Shown one piece after another: positions 50,803 through 61,589 of a stretch of 64,000 nt of DNA. The stretch covers positions 120,359,100 to 120,423,099 of the forward strand of contig JABFTP020000144.1 in NCBI GenBank assembly GCA_013387265.2. Direction: 5' to 3'. A program made the position numbers and the translations under genes. A model generated the notes under the pieces. That model saw only the letters and a list, made by a program, of their open reading frames with translations, made no database searches and was not told where the DNA came from. Position 1 is the first letter of the stretch, and each line of letters begins with the position of its first letter. Source of the stretch: Cryptolaemus montrouzieri (Eukaryota > Arthropoda > Insecta > Coleoptera > Coccinellidae).

Positions 50803-53800
50803 CTGTTATAGAAAAAAGGGTGTTACAATTCGAAAGAATAATAAAACAGAATAAAAAAAATCATGAACTGTTATAGCTAAACTGATAATAGATCTCAAGC
50901 AAATGTTATTAACTAACTAGCTGACCCTACAAACGTTATTCTATCAAAATTTGAGTGTATCTTCAACTAAGTTAATAATGATGCTTACTGAACAGGACAA
51001 GAGAATCATTCAATCCATTTTCCGATTTTCTTTTATCAATATTCGAATTTTTATTACTGCTAATTAACCCAACACCATAACGAAACAGAAAAAAATCAAA
51101 TATGCTGTTCCTATCGTCAATTATAATTAAAATCATACCAAAATGGTCGCTACACCTTTTCTGTATTTTCCAATTATCTTTTATGCAATATAATAATTGT
51201 GTTTTATGATGTTTTTCTTTACGTTGGATAATTTTGTCTATAAAACTAGAAGAGTTTTGTTATTGAGACGACCCAGAACCGGGGTCTATATTTTTTCTTG
51301 ATTTGCTGAAACTATACATATATTTCTTGATTTTTATCTAATTGAATTTTATGATCAATTGTGATAACTGCATTTTGTAGATGTACCTGCATAATATTTT
51401 ATATGGTTCATCTGAATTCAAAAGTACAGTGAAAAGACGGTCATTTGCCAGAATGATTCGATAATTTTATTTTAAACCCTCAATATAGTAAAATATTACG
51501 TATTTTTAAAGCAGCTTAAAATCACCCAAAAGCGTAAATATCGAGACGAAGGAATTTATCTTAAATCAGATAAGAAATCCAGCAAAAACGATATTCGCCT
51601 TTAAAACCGAAGGCTCTTGAAGCATCCTTTCGTAGCCACTGTTCCAGACAACATCTGGTATTTACTCAAACAGCAATTCCCACGTCGCGACGAAGGAACG
51701 CGTTTCTAAAAGACTATGTAACCGGTACGTAAGTACCAAGGGCAGAGGGAAGTGAGGATGTAAGGGCTTCTGGGCCACGCATATATAAGGATCACGATCG
51801 CGACATTAGAGGATGATGATTATTGAGTTATTTTTCTTCAGATGTGCAGTTATTACTCAGTTATTCAGTTTTCGAAGCTTGGTGAATTTGCTTACTAGTG
51901 TGAATCAGATTTAAATTTAAAGTTAATTTATCGTGCATAACATAAGTCCAGAAGAATTGTTCCTCTCCGAGAAGCCCGACAGGGGAAGAAGCACCGTCCT
52001 CGCTGTGTCCCACATGATTACTTTCTGAATTTCCTTCAATATTTCTGTTCACTATTTAATTTTCACGAATTCCTTGAAGTATAATATGCTACATAATCTC
52101 TAAACGCACTGAGAGGAGTTAAAATAATCACTTCTCAATTTCCAAATTATTTTCACGTATTTTTCTTGGCAAATGATCTATTTGAACTGCCCTGACATTT
52201 TCTAATATTCATTTTGAAGAGTTATTTCCATAGACTAATTTGAAACATTTCTTTCTTAACTTGGTAAAAATTTGAAATGTACTGAATTTATTTTATATTG
52301 ATTTCCACAGTTGATTTAACTTGACACATTATTTGAAGTATACTCAAATTCTTTAGTATTGATTTCAACATTTGTTTACCTAACTACAACATTATTGAAA
52401 CGCAATTATACGATTGTATACTGATTCCAGTAGCTTGGTAACTATTTGAATTTGAAATGTTATGAAGTTTAATATTGAAAATATCAATGAAATATTACTA
52501 AACCATTTTGCCAATCCAAATCTTTTGTTTATAATCTAATGAACGATACATTTGAATGTGAGAACATTTAATATTGATTCTTATCTTTGCTTCTATAAAT
52601 GGGCCAATTGTCTATTTAAAATATCATAATCCATTTATTCAGTATTTATATTTATCTCATTTTATAACTTCGCAGAACATACTTAATCTGTAACGAAGAT
52701 ATTTATATTTTCATTGTATCCAACTATGGTGAAGATCTTACTTTCAAGTTATTGATTTGATGTCCGATACTCTTAAGCTCAATAAGGGAACTTTCCCTGC
52801 ATTCAGGTGTTATAATCGCCTACGAATAATATCATTCCTCATTAATATATATAAATGGCCTCAAGGACGATACGCATGTATGAACCCACAGACATTGAGG
52901 CTTGTATGTTGTCCGTATGAAAGTTTTGAAGAATGTCTGAGTTGGTCGAATGTATGTGACGTTGTGGTACATACAGGTGTATGATCAGAGGGCATGTTTC
53001 CTTGGTTGGCAAATCCGCGACATGGGAATAGAATATGATCCGCAGTCAGTGACACAATAAAATTAATATTGCGCCAACAAAACAAAACAAAAATTTAATG
53101 CTGCCCGTTGGCGCTCAGTTGAGCAAAAAGAATCACATATGGCTTTACGGGCTCGCCTCTAGTTTCATATGTAACGTTTTAATACTATACGAATTACTGA
53201 ATTCGATTATAAGTCGAGCGAATTGAACGCTTGCAAGTTGTCAGCTGTGGACGTGTTCCTTAGAATTTTAAAAGCAAATCTTCCAGAGTTTGGAGTATCA
53301 GGGCAACGACCTATTCAGAAAACTTGATATCATATTACCAAACCCTTAGATAGAGTCAGTTACCACTCATAAGATGGGTGAGGGCCAATTAGGCCTGGCT
53401 ATAATAATCTCATATCCGAATGCCATCCAGAATATGGGTGAGGGCCGATTAAGCCTGTTTATAATAATTAATCCAATTTCCACTCGTAATATGAGTGACG
53501 ACCAATTAAGTCTGTATATAAAAATCTAATGTAACAACTTCCACTCAAAATATGGGTGAGGGCAAATTGGGCCTCTATCTAACTGATCTGATATTTCATT
53601 AAACTCGTTCAAAGACGCCAAAGAATGCAAGGATAAGAATTTAATACTAATGCTGTAAAGATCAAATAGACATTGTTCCCGCATCTGTTTTCGATTTTCT
53701 AATTTTCTTACCTATGGTATAAGCGACGAAGAATTGGTCGTATCACATCAAACCTCACATAAAAAAACTTGTTGAACAGGTAACTACAAATACACAATAC

Positions 53801-56278
53801 AACAAAGAAAAAGGGTCCTATTTCATAAAAAGAACTACAAAGCAAGTTCAGGTACTAGACGATCACATGGCTTTTCATTTGACTGATTTCATTCGGTCTT
53901 AGGTGTAATTAATATGGGAAGAAAATAAAATAATTCAGATATCGCAATGTATATAAAAGCGATGCATTTTGCATCGTCTTTCATAGACCGGGGTTGGGGG
54001 TGTTTCATTATTTAAGGTAATTTTTCTGATAGTATTATTTCGATTTTGGAGTTTGTCCGTGACAGTGGCCCTTTGGATCATTGAATTATAAGCTACTAAT
54101 TTATGATTTAAATGATTAAATTAGTCCATGGGAATAATTGAGTATGTGAAGGTTTCTTTTCTGTAGACGTTATAAATGAAATTGTTAGTCAATTATGTTA
54201 TTGTCAGGTGTATTGAGATATTAATTGCTATTTCTACTGTAAACTTAATGTTGGTATGAACTGCTTATAATTCAATGATTTGTTCGTATCTTTATCCATT
54301 CTAAAAATCGAAAAAAACACTAGTGAGATAGGACAAAATAGGGCACTGTAAAGAAACTGAATGACAGATCGCGTTCCAGCTTCGCGGCATTATAGAAAAC
54401 AGTTTTGCCAACTTAGCAACAGCATAAATGTTGACAATCGTTTTAAAATTTTCAAATAATCATTTTCCGGTACTTATATATAATATTTACCTCCTATAGG
54501 AGGTGTAGACTCTCTATGGTTTAGCAAGAGTTCTGAATCATCAAATGTGGTATTGAATTTTTGTTTTTTGATCAGTTGATTTTCTTCTTCTTGTTTCGTT
54601 TCCTCGAATTCTGGAAATGGATATTTGTCCAAAGTAAGGGTTCGAGGAGGGGTAGCCACCCTAACATCACCAGGGTAGGGATCTGTAGATAGGATGGATT
54701 TATCATAAACTATTTCTCTCGGTGGGGCTCTCGTTCCTAGAAAAAGTTCAATATTAAAATTATTCTGTAACAAGCAAATTTTTCAGAGGAAATTACAAAT
54801 TCAGACTCTGAATCGAGGAGAACAAGGCAGATGGAGAAATAGAAAAGAATTGAATATAAGATCTGATAGACAGCGATTAGTGTACAATTTTGCTATACAT
54901 TCAATTTTCAAAAACGAAAAGTGTTAATCAGTTGGAACATTTCTCACAAGCTTTTTGCCATATAAAGCAATCGAAAATATTTTCATTTTGAAATTTTAAT
55001 AAAACCATGCTAATTCATGTTTTGTTTGAAAATTGTCAACATATATAAACACAAGACCATGCACTTGTGTCTGACGTATGATTCAATTTGGCGAATTTAG
55101 TATTGTTAAAAGAAGTAATAAAAAGTGAATGCAGGCGCAAGTCATAATGAAGGAACAGAATAATATTACGGAATTTTTATGCTAGCAAATTGAAAAAGTT
55201 GGAAATTGGTAATTTTGATAATACCTTATAGTAAATATTGTAAAAGTGTAACCAGAGGAAACTTTTTGTAGCGAGGTAGTAACATCTGTCTCCTATCAGA
55301 AAATATAAATGAGATCATACATAAAATTTGCGAGTGGTGTTCAAAAAAGGTGGTCTCTTCGTTTTCATGCATTGAATGTGGTAAACATTATCATCAAAGC
55401 TACGCGAATCATACTGGCTCTCTAACAAAAAATAAAAAGGTGAACTGCTACCATATAAGGGAAAAAAGGAAAGCTTTGTGTGATGGAACATAAACAAGCT
55501 CAACATCTAATCCGTTGAATGAAGAAAATATGGAAGAAATTTGCAATAGGATGTTTGAGGACCACTTCAAGAGGCACAGAGACCAGATAAGGGAGAGTTG
55601 GCAGACTTGCAGAACTCGTTGACCTTCATGTCAGAAGCGTATGAGGAGTAGTGCGAAAAAATGGAGAAACTATTGAATAAACTAAGGATCTAGGAGGTGG
55701 AGAATCAGAACCTACGAGGAAGAGTACAAACATTGGAAAAGCAGTTGAATGCTCTTAAACAAAAGGAAAGAGAGAGCAATTTGGTTGTCACAGGAGTTTT
55801 AAACCAGCTAAACGAAAGAGTGAAGCCAATTAACATGAAAATAAAAGCTATTAAAATGGAAACAAAAAACAGAACATTTTAAATTGTGCAAGAATGTCTA
55901 GAAATCACAACTTATTTTGGTCAAATTCACCAACAAGAAGTACCAAATGGATATGCTTCAGAGGATCATTGAGTTGAAGGGTACTAAAGCAACTGATTGT
56001 ATAGGGAAGGAAATAAATGCATATATTTAAATGGAGATCCTACTCCGGCAGGAGACATATTGTTGAAGAGGGCTCGAGAACTAAAGAATAAACGACTCAA
56101 ATCAATCTACACAATTGATGGGCTAATTTATATCAGGCGGAATGATTTTCAGTCACCCAAGACAATACTTGATGAGAGAGTTTTGGAAATTTTTGGGTAA
56201 TAGTTCAATATGGTATATTACGAGTTACAAAATCGAAAGAAATATAATGGGTTCAAATCTAGTAATTTGTGGATTGGG

Positions 56279-56362
<84 letters not shown>

Positions 56363-58521
56363 TTTGAAAACCAACCAAAGATGTCCCCTTGAAACCAAAA
56401 TTGACCTGTTTTTGCGTTTTGAACAGAAATAAATATCTTGGTAGATATAGCCTCTGTTTAGTTTTCGTTGAAGCACCCTGTATATGAGGAAAATAGGGAA
56501 AATATAACGTCAACTAAATGCATACAGCCTTCAGTTCTACCACATAAATTTGAGCCAGTGGATATGATACCAGGTTGTTCAATAAGTTTTGTCGTTCCAT
56601 AAGAAAAACAATGTTATGGTTCAAAATACACTTTCATATTCAGTATAATCTCCCGAACATTAATACACTTGCTCCAACGATCCTCCAATCTGTGGATCCC
56701 ATCCCTGAAGTGAGAATCCGGAAGGTCTGCAAAATACGCTTCAACAGCCGTTATGACCTCTTCATTTGATGAAAAATGCTTGCCACGCATAAATTTTTTG
56801 AGATCTGAAAACAAATGGAAGTCGTTGTGGGCCAAATCTGGTGAATACCGTGGATTCTTCAACAATTCGAACTTCAATTCATGGATTTTAGCCTTTATCG
56901 AAATGCGACACGGTGCATTGTCCTGATGAAAAAGAATTTTTTTTCTTCTGCAAACCGGATCCTTTTTCACGAATTTTTTCCTTCAACTGGTCCAAAAGGT
57001 TGCAATAATATTCAGAATTAATTGTTTCACAAGTTTGCAAGTAATCTACAAACAAAATTCCTTCCAAAAAATTGGTGCCATAACCTTCTTGGCCGATTTC
57101 CGGACACAAACTCGTTTGGAAGCCCAACAACCAGGTTCACACCACTCTTTAACCTCTTGTTTTGTTTTAGGATCATGGTGATAGACCCAAATCTCACCAT
57201 AGTGATGAATCAACGCACAAAATCCACTTTATCCTTTTAAAACGCTCCAAATGTTGCTGAGAAAGTCGCATTGGAATGTGTTTTTGTTCTATTGTTAGCG
57301 AATATGGCACCCATTGTGCACACAGCTTTCTAAAACCCAAAATTTCACTCAAAATATGGCTCACACTGTCTAATGAGATGTGTAGAGCCTCCACTAAATC
57401 CTCTCAGTCAATCGACGATCTTCGAAAACCATTTCCTGTTTTTTTTGTTGATGCACTTTTGGACGTCCTTCACGTGGATCGTCTGCAAGGCTTCAAGAAT
57501 TTTATCACTCCTCGATATTCAATTTTTTCCATTGTACAAAAATACTGTGACACGGCGACACTAAATGGCTTGTAAACAAAGAATGAATTGACAGATTGAA
57601 ATGAACCTTCACATACGTTCATATGAAGAGTGTACCAACAAAACAAAAACAAATTTGGACTAGTAGCAACGCCCTCTCTTATCAAACGACAAAACTTGTT
57701 GAAGAACCTGGTATAAGACAGCTTTCCCATTCATTTCAGAATTTCACGATTGCTCCTGAGATTCACATTAACAAAATTAATATTAACTAAAGAAACTGCT
57801 AGTAATGGTTTTTTCCAGTGGCATTCATATTCTACGCTAAAGGTTCCTCAAGAATGTATATAGTATACTTTCAACATAAGATTTTGATAAAACGTTGAAA
57901 TTTCTATAAGAAAAATTTTGAGACCTATGTTTTATTTAAAACATACATTTGAGAAAAATGCTATTATGAAATATCGAAATAAAATTATTCTACCAAAAGT
58001 ACTAGATGTTTATTCTCAACTTATTTCAAAGAATGCAATTGAGTTTCATAAATTCCACCAATACTAAAGTATATTTAAACCTTAACCCCAAGCTAAGAAT
58101 AAATTCTGTGAACTTTGTGACAGAATAATCCAAGGAATGTTTTTGTTTGTTCTTTGTTAACATATAATTTATAAACCAATTAAGTATACTAGAAATTACC
58201 AGACAATTAAGTATCAACGTCATTTATATCTCAACACTTGCATTATTCACATTGGGTCTTATTGATATAACATTCAATGATTGTTAATTAAAGGAAAAAA
58301 TACAGAGAAGCTTATTTATAGCCCATCTTACCAACATGTTGATGGTGTCCTGCAACCAAAATTCTTTCAGGTACTTGCATATCAATATTCTCTCTTGTCC
58401 AATCCCTAGTAAAACCGTTCATGTCCGAATTGAAACTTATTTTGTCCGGTACCTTCATCTTTTGATTTATATCCGTAATAAAAGCATCCTCATAATGATG
58501 TGGGCTAGCGTTTGCTGACAT
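50615..58521 (-). CDS. Tango11: Mitochondrial fission factor homologue (Mff/Tango11)
   Basis: Tail-anchored mitochondrial (and peroxisomal) outer-membrane protein that recruits the dynamin-like GTPase Drp1 for organelle fission. Coding exons on the minus strand are 58521-58332, 54736-54491 and 50802-50615. Phases join exactly, giving 207 aa plus TAA. The N-terminus has the conserved Mff repeats (DINQKMKVPDKI, then NIDMQVPERILVAGHHQHVG). The middle has PPREIVYDKSILSTDPYPGD and a PPRTLTLDKYPFP block. The C-terminus has a coiled coil (LHLRKQMAKLNRRIMALEMD) and a membrane tail (KFVLGFGMAYFLLKFIVWMN) followed by KD. The short insect-like length suggests a compact isoform; alternative exons could hide in the two ~3.6 kb introns. 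It lies tail-to-tail with P450 gene B and head-to-head with a small ORF. Confidence 0.88.
50880..53359. other. Mff intron 2, first part; no gene recognised
   Basis: Around 51640-51800 the sequence is GC-richer and includes CATATATAAGG (51779-51789), which could be a decayed LTR promoter, but I could not find paired LTRs. Otherwise plain AT-rich intron. Confidence 0.3.
53360..53585. repeat. ~60 bp minisatellite, four copies
   Basis: Units share TATGGGTGAGGGCCAATTAG or variants, at 53374, 53434, 53491 and 53552 (periods 60, 57, 61). Each unit carries an interrupted GGCC...GGCC palindrome (GGCCAATTAGGCC in the first). Confidence 0.9.
53586..53950. other. Mff intron 2, nothing recognised
   Basis: No ORF or repeat identified between the minisatellite and the TATA-like motif. 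Confidence 0.3.
53951..53990 (+). promoter_or_regulatory. Orphan core-promoter-like motif in Mff intron 2
   Basis: TATAAAA (53952-53958) is 31 bp upstream of the A in TTCATAG. Between them is the hairpin GATGCATTTTGCATC. No gene follows on this strand, so it is more likely part of a retroelement leader than a host promoter. Confidence 0.35.
54060..54290 (-). mobile_element. Penelope-like element fragment, second copy
   Basis: It aligns along its length with 29515-29750. The minus strand has YRKETFTYSIIPMD and NHKLVAYNSMIQRA, the region after the RT catalytic box. Stops are present. Confidence 0.6.
54340..54480 (-). mobile_element. Solo mariner end
   Basis: Matches the mariner ends at 897-1056 and 37655-37805 (AAACTGAATGACAGATCGCG, TTGACAATCGTTTT). 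It abuts the Mff middle exon donor, leaving about 10 bp of free intron before it. Confidence 0.6.
54491..54736 (-). CDS. Tango11: Mff middle exon
   Basis: The acceptor CTAG precedes 54736 and the donor GTAAAT follows 54491. It encodes GTRAPPREIVYDKS through NHRESTPPIG, acidic and proline-rich. Confidence 0.85.
54740..55289. other. Mff intron 1, nothing recognised
   Basis: AT-rich sequence with no supported feature. Confidence 0.3.
55290..56202 (+). pseudogene. LINE ORF1 (zinc-binding and coiled-coil) remnant
   Basis: In broken frames: ICEWCSKKVVSSFSCIECGK then HYHQSYANH (a C-x2-C...C-x2-C-x4-H PHD/RING-like finger), a coiled coil (LEKQLNALKQKERES), then QMDMLQRIIELKGTKA, CIYLNGDPTPAGDILLKRAR and SIYTIDGLIYIRRND. 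This order (finger, coiled coil, RNA-binding C-terminus) is that of ORF1 proteins of CR1/Jockey-type LINEs. ORF2 is missing: the copy stops at the (AT)n tract. Confidence 0.6.
56281..56360. repeat. (AT)n microsatellite, 80 bp
   Basis: Pure AT repeat in Mff intron 1. Confidence 0.95.
56362..56482. repeat. Terminal piece of the TACAGGRTGCTTCAACG TIR family
   Basis: Complementary to the left end of 30225-31080; it ends GAAGCACCCTGTA at 56482. Only one arm is present. Confidence 0.75.
56570..57711 (-). mobile_element. Mariner transposon, both TIRs present, 1.14 kb
   Basis: Ends are CCAGGTTGTTCAATAAGTTT on the left and the complement of CCAGGTTCTTCAACAAGTTT on the right, each followed by TGTCG. 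TA dinucleotides flank (56568-56569 and 57712-57713). The minus strand encodes ILGFRKLCAQWVPYSLTIEQ, KKILFHQDNAPCRISIKAKI (second D block), RYSPDLAHNDFHLFSDLKKF (third D block) and HRLEDRWSKCINVRE. Frameshifts near 57370, 57190 and 56970 kill it. Being complete-ended, it is a comparatively recent insertion. Confidence 0.9.
57714..58331. other. Mff intron 1, end nearest the start exon
   Basis: AT-rich with no recognised element. Confidence 0.3.
58332..58521 (-). CDS. Tango11: Mff exon with start codon
   Basis: ATG at 58521-58519 opens MSANASPHHYEDAFITDINQ. The donor GTAAG follows 58332. The two Mff Drp1-recruitment-type motifs are in this exon. Confidence 0.88.
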
Positions 58522-59152
58522 TTTTAACTGAAACTATAACCTTCTATTATTGAATTGAAAAATAGTTACTTTCAAATTTTGGATAGATTTTTTTCCGTTT
58601 ATTTCAGACTTCAGAAAGCATTAACACCGTTTTTAAGAAATTGATACCGGAACATTTTCTTCACATTCATCAGCTGATAGAATTGAATTGAAGGATTAAT
58701 TTATTTGACTTTTCATCAATCAGAACAGTATGATAATCACAGAAACGAGATGTTTTGTGACGACTGACGATATGTTATGGAACAGTCATCTGTGGCTTAG
58801 TAGTTCAGGGGTGCTTCACATACATTGACTTATCGAACATATGGATAAATACTTCGTGCAAACATCGATATATCGAATCAATTTATATCCGTGTATCCGT
58901 GTAATGAAGCATCAATGATTTTCTTTCTATTCAAGTATTCCAATTGATTGAAACAGCACGAAAATGATCAGAGGAAAGTCGAGACAAGGCATGCTTAATT
59001 TAAGTTGGCGATTATTTAAACGGTCATTTGTATCTTTTAAAAAACTCTAATTTTTTATGACATTTGTACATTGTCAAAAGAATTGTCTAATATATAACTC
59101 TCCTATTTTCAAGTACTAGATATAATTTTTATCCTCTGATATTAACAATTAT
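58522..59152. promoter_or_regulatory. Putative bidirectional promoter between Mff and the 59153 ORF
   Basis: It contains ATCGATA at 58864-58870 within CATCGATATATCGAA, close to the DRE consensus TATCGATA common in insect housekeeping promoters, plus CTTATCGAA near 58829. No TATA box is at the expected distance from either start. Inference only. Confidence 0.35.
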
Positions 59153-59399
59153 ATGGCTTGTACGTGTAAAGAAACTTCAGTTCCTTCTTGTCCACAATAT
59201 TCAGAAGTTCACGAAAAATACAAGCAGATATTTTACATCTTGAGGAAGTTAACTGAATTGTTAGAATGTGAAGTGTCATCATGTAAAACAGGAAGACAAC
59301 TTGAACTTTTCGATCATTATTTCCGAACTGAGCCTCTAGCACATGTGAGTAACATTAATACAGATGATTTAAATTAATTTTCAGACCAAGATTGCGTGA
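59153..59399 (+). CDS. Small unrecognised ORF, possible two-exon gene
   Basis: ATG 59153 opens MACTCKETSVPSCPQYSEVH, then YKQIFYILRKLTELLECEVS and a cysteine near residue 44. The plain frame runs 74 codons to 59377. A consensus donor (CAT|GTGAGT at 59345) and acceptor (TTTTCAG at 59384) would instead splice out 40 nt and end TKIA plus TGA at 59399, giving 68 aa. There are five cysteines, no signal peptide and no transmembrane helix; the centre is probably helical. I do not recognise the family. It is head-to-head with Mff and is not repeated elsewhere in the window, which favours a host gene over a transposon. Further 3' exons are possible. Confidence 0.35.
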
Positions 59400-60101
59400 A
59401 AACTAATCAATCTGCATTATTTTTCTAGAATTTTCTAGAAGGATCTGAATCACCCCTCCCAACCACTCGATATTCAAATACAAACCTAAATTTGAAATTA
59501 TTTCAGTAGAGATATCCACATATATTATTATTGGTTAATACCATTTAATATAAGCGTATCTGTACCATACTAAGCGAAGTATATGATTGAATTTATCTCG
59601 TTTAATGAAATGGGAAGGAGCAGCCTAGTTATCTCTACAGTTTCTGATCCCTCTGACTCAAAATAGTGACAGTAGTCTCATCTAGGAGGCGCCACTCGTA
59701 ATCAGAGTGGAGATTTGAAGGCTGTATATGTATATTTAGATTAGATTTCATTTGTATTATGCTGAGTTATGTGACCATGACCAACTAGAACAATCCTTTC
59801 AGCTATAAAGGTTTTTTTTACGAAAGTAGCTGAAAACGATTGTCGGAGGCAGTTGTGGGAATATCAGTGCCCAGTTCAACTATTCGAAATCCTATTCGAA
59901 CGGTAAAAATATCAACAAAGACAGCCATGGTGCATCATCTCGATTGATATGGAAATTGCACCTTTATTGAAATACGAAGCAGATATAAAGATTGATCTGC
60001 AGAGTTTACATTCACTATTTTAGCAGGAATGAGAATGAGCTCCGAATCCGGCTTTGATCGCTGGTAAAAAACAAAAATTAATAGGATATGAATTAACACT
60101 A
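59400..60101. other. Intergenic, nothing recognised
   Basis: No ORF, tRNA or repeat boundary supported. Confidence 0.3.
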
Positions 60102-60307
60102 AAGGTTCCTTTACTTCAGAGCGTTTTGAAGCTGATTCGGATGGTCACGTGATTTTTCATCGTTGACGCTAGAAAGTTAAGATTTCTGAACTTTATAGCA
60201 TCAGACGCTAGAAGACACAAGTGACAAGTTTATATCTCCGTCTTCAAGGGTTGCCAATAAAAATCCTATGGAAACGAGCGTCAAAACGCTCCAATGAAAA
60301 GACACCT
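60102..60307. mobile_element. Small MITE with ~34 bp imperfect TIRs
   Basis: The left end AAGGTTCCTTTACTTCAGAG and the complement of the right end, AAGGTGTCTTTTCATTGGAG, both continue into CGTTTTGA(A/C)GCT. No coding capacity. Confidence 0.55.
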
Positions 60308-61005
60308 TAACTCTACATGCTAACTGGTGCAGAAGAAAGCAAATATACCGGCTTACAACATTAATACGCTGAAAATTGAGATTCACAGTGGTGGGAGGCA
60401 TAGGTGGGCACAGCTCGTTTTTCTAAATCTACTTCACGAACAACTCGTGAATTCGATACAACTGAACTTCTGTAATCGGCCTATAATTGGTTACGTGTTC
60501 ACATCTGGCCCAAAGAGTATAGTATAGAGGAGAAGCAACAGTATAATTGTAAGCGACATCTGGTTCTTACGAGTTTTAACTATTTAGTTTGACAGCTTTA
60601 ACGGTGGCGACAAGGAATGACAATTGTTGAAATATGATATCTGCGCTTGGGTTTGTAATCGTTTATTTCATTTTCTTAAAAAGCAATAGTTAAAAAATTA
60701 TTAATTTAATGGTAAAAATAAGAAGAAATGATTCGTTGTTATATGATACCTTGCCCAAGAACATTGAAAAAACATAAAAATAATTCATTTGGAGTCTTAC
60801 TCAGTAGAGGTGCTGAAACTCGTATACTACAGTTTTTTATTAGCTCTTATGGGCTGCTTCTACTCTTTCTTATACTCTTTAACCAAGCCAATGATTTGAT
60901 ATCAATAAGCTACCTCCTCATAATCCCTTCAGCTGACATCGTGAAAAAACATTGATATAGAATCCATAGACAAACATTTTAGCAATGATCTCGTTCGACA
61001 AACTA
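60308..61005. other. Intergenic, nothing recognised
   Basis: A short hydrophobic ORF at 60728-60955 has no supporting signals. Confidence 0.3.
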
Positions 61006-61400
61006 GATTAGTGGTTCTCAAACTTATTTAGAAACTGTACTCCTTTTTCACCTACGAAACATTTTAGGTACCTCTTCTCAGTTACCGTTAGTAAGCAAAC
61101 ATTAACTAAAATATTGAACGAATCTTGAAGCCTTAACCTCTGAAACCCAATTACGCATCATGTTTAGATAAAACAAAGAGATATTGTTTACAAACATTTT
61201 TATTACATTGAAAACAAACACACAAAATTTGAAGAACAAAAATCACCTACTTTCAAAGAGATTAGTGAGAAGAGTGAGCTTGTTTTCCTTCGCACAGTTT
61301 ATCAAAATTGGATTCTAGCTTGGTGTTAGATCAATCTTAAATCATCTTCAACATTTAATGTGATTCTAGATTGACTTTCAAGATAGGTTGAACTTGGGAA
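61006..61400. mobile_element. hAT-type terminal region
   Basis: TAGTGGTTCTCAAACTTATT at 61009 is close to the CAGTGGTTCTCAAACTT terminus widespread in hAT (Charlie/ZBED-like) transposons, and the following GTACTCC...GTACC pattern fits their subterminal region. No matching second end was found. Confidence 0.5.
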
Positions 61401-61589
61401 ACCTATTCACATAAATAAGAGGTGGAAAACCCAAAAAGAAATTTAACAGCTGAGCTTGGTAGTTCTTTGTATTCCTTCTCAATACCGATCCAGAAATCCA
61501 ATAATGTAGTACCAGCAGTCGTATATTTGACAGGTACTCAGGTTAGTGTCCATAGCATCAGCATTAAGAGGGTCACGTATCCAGGTATA

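Noticed and set aside
51640..51800. GC-richer block with TATATAAGG, possible solo LTR
   Set aside because: No paired LTR, primer-binding site or target duplication could be identified.
53085..53130. GTTGGCGCTCAGTTGAGC as a possible retroelement primer-binding site
   Set aside because: No clear match to a tRNA 3' end, and no LTR boundary adjacent.
60728..60955. Hydrophobic 75-codon ORF
   Set aside because: Low-complexity hydrophobic translation of AT-rich sequence without supporting signals.
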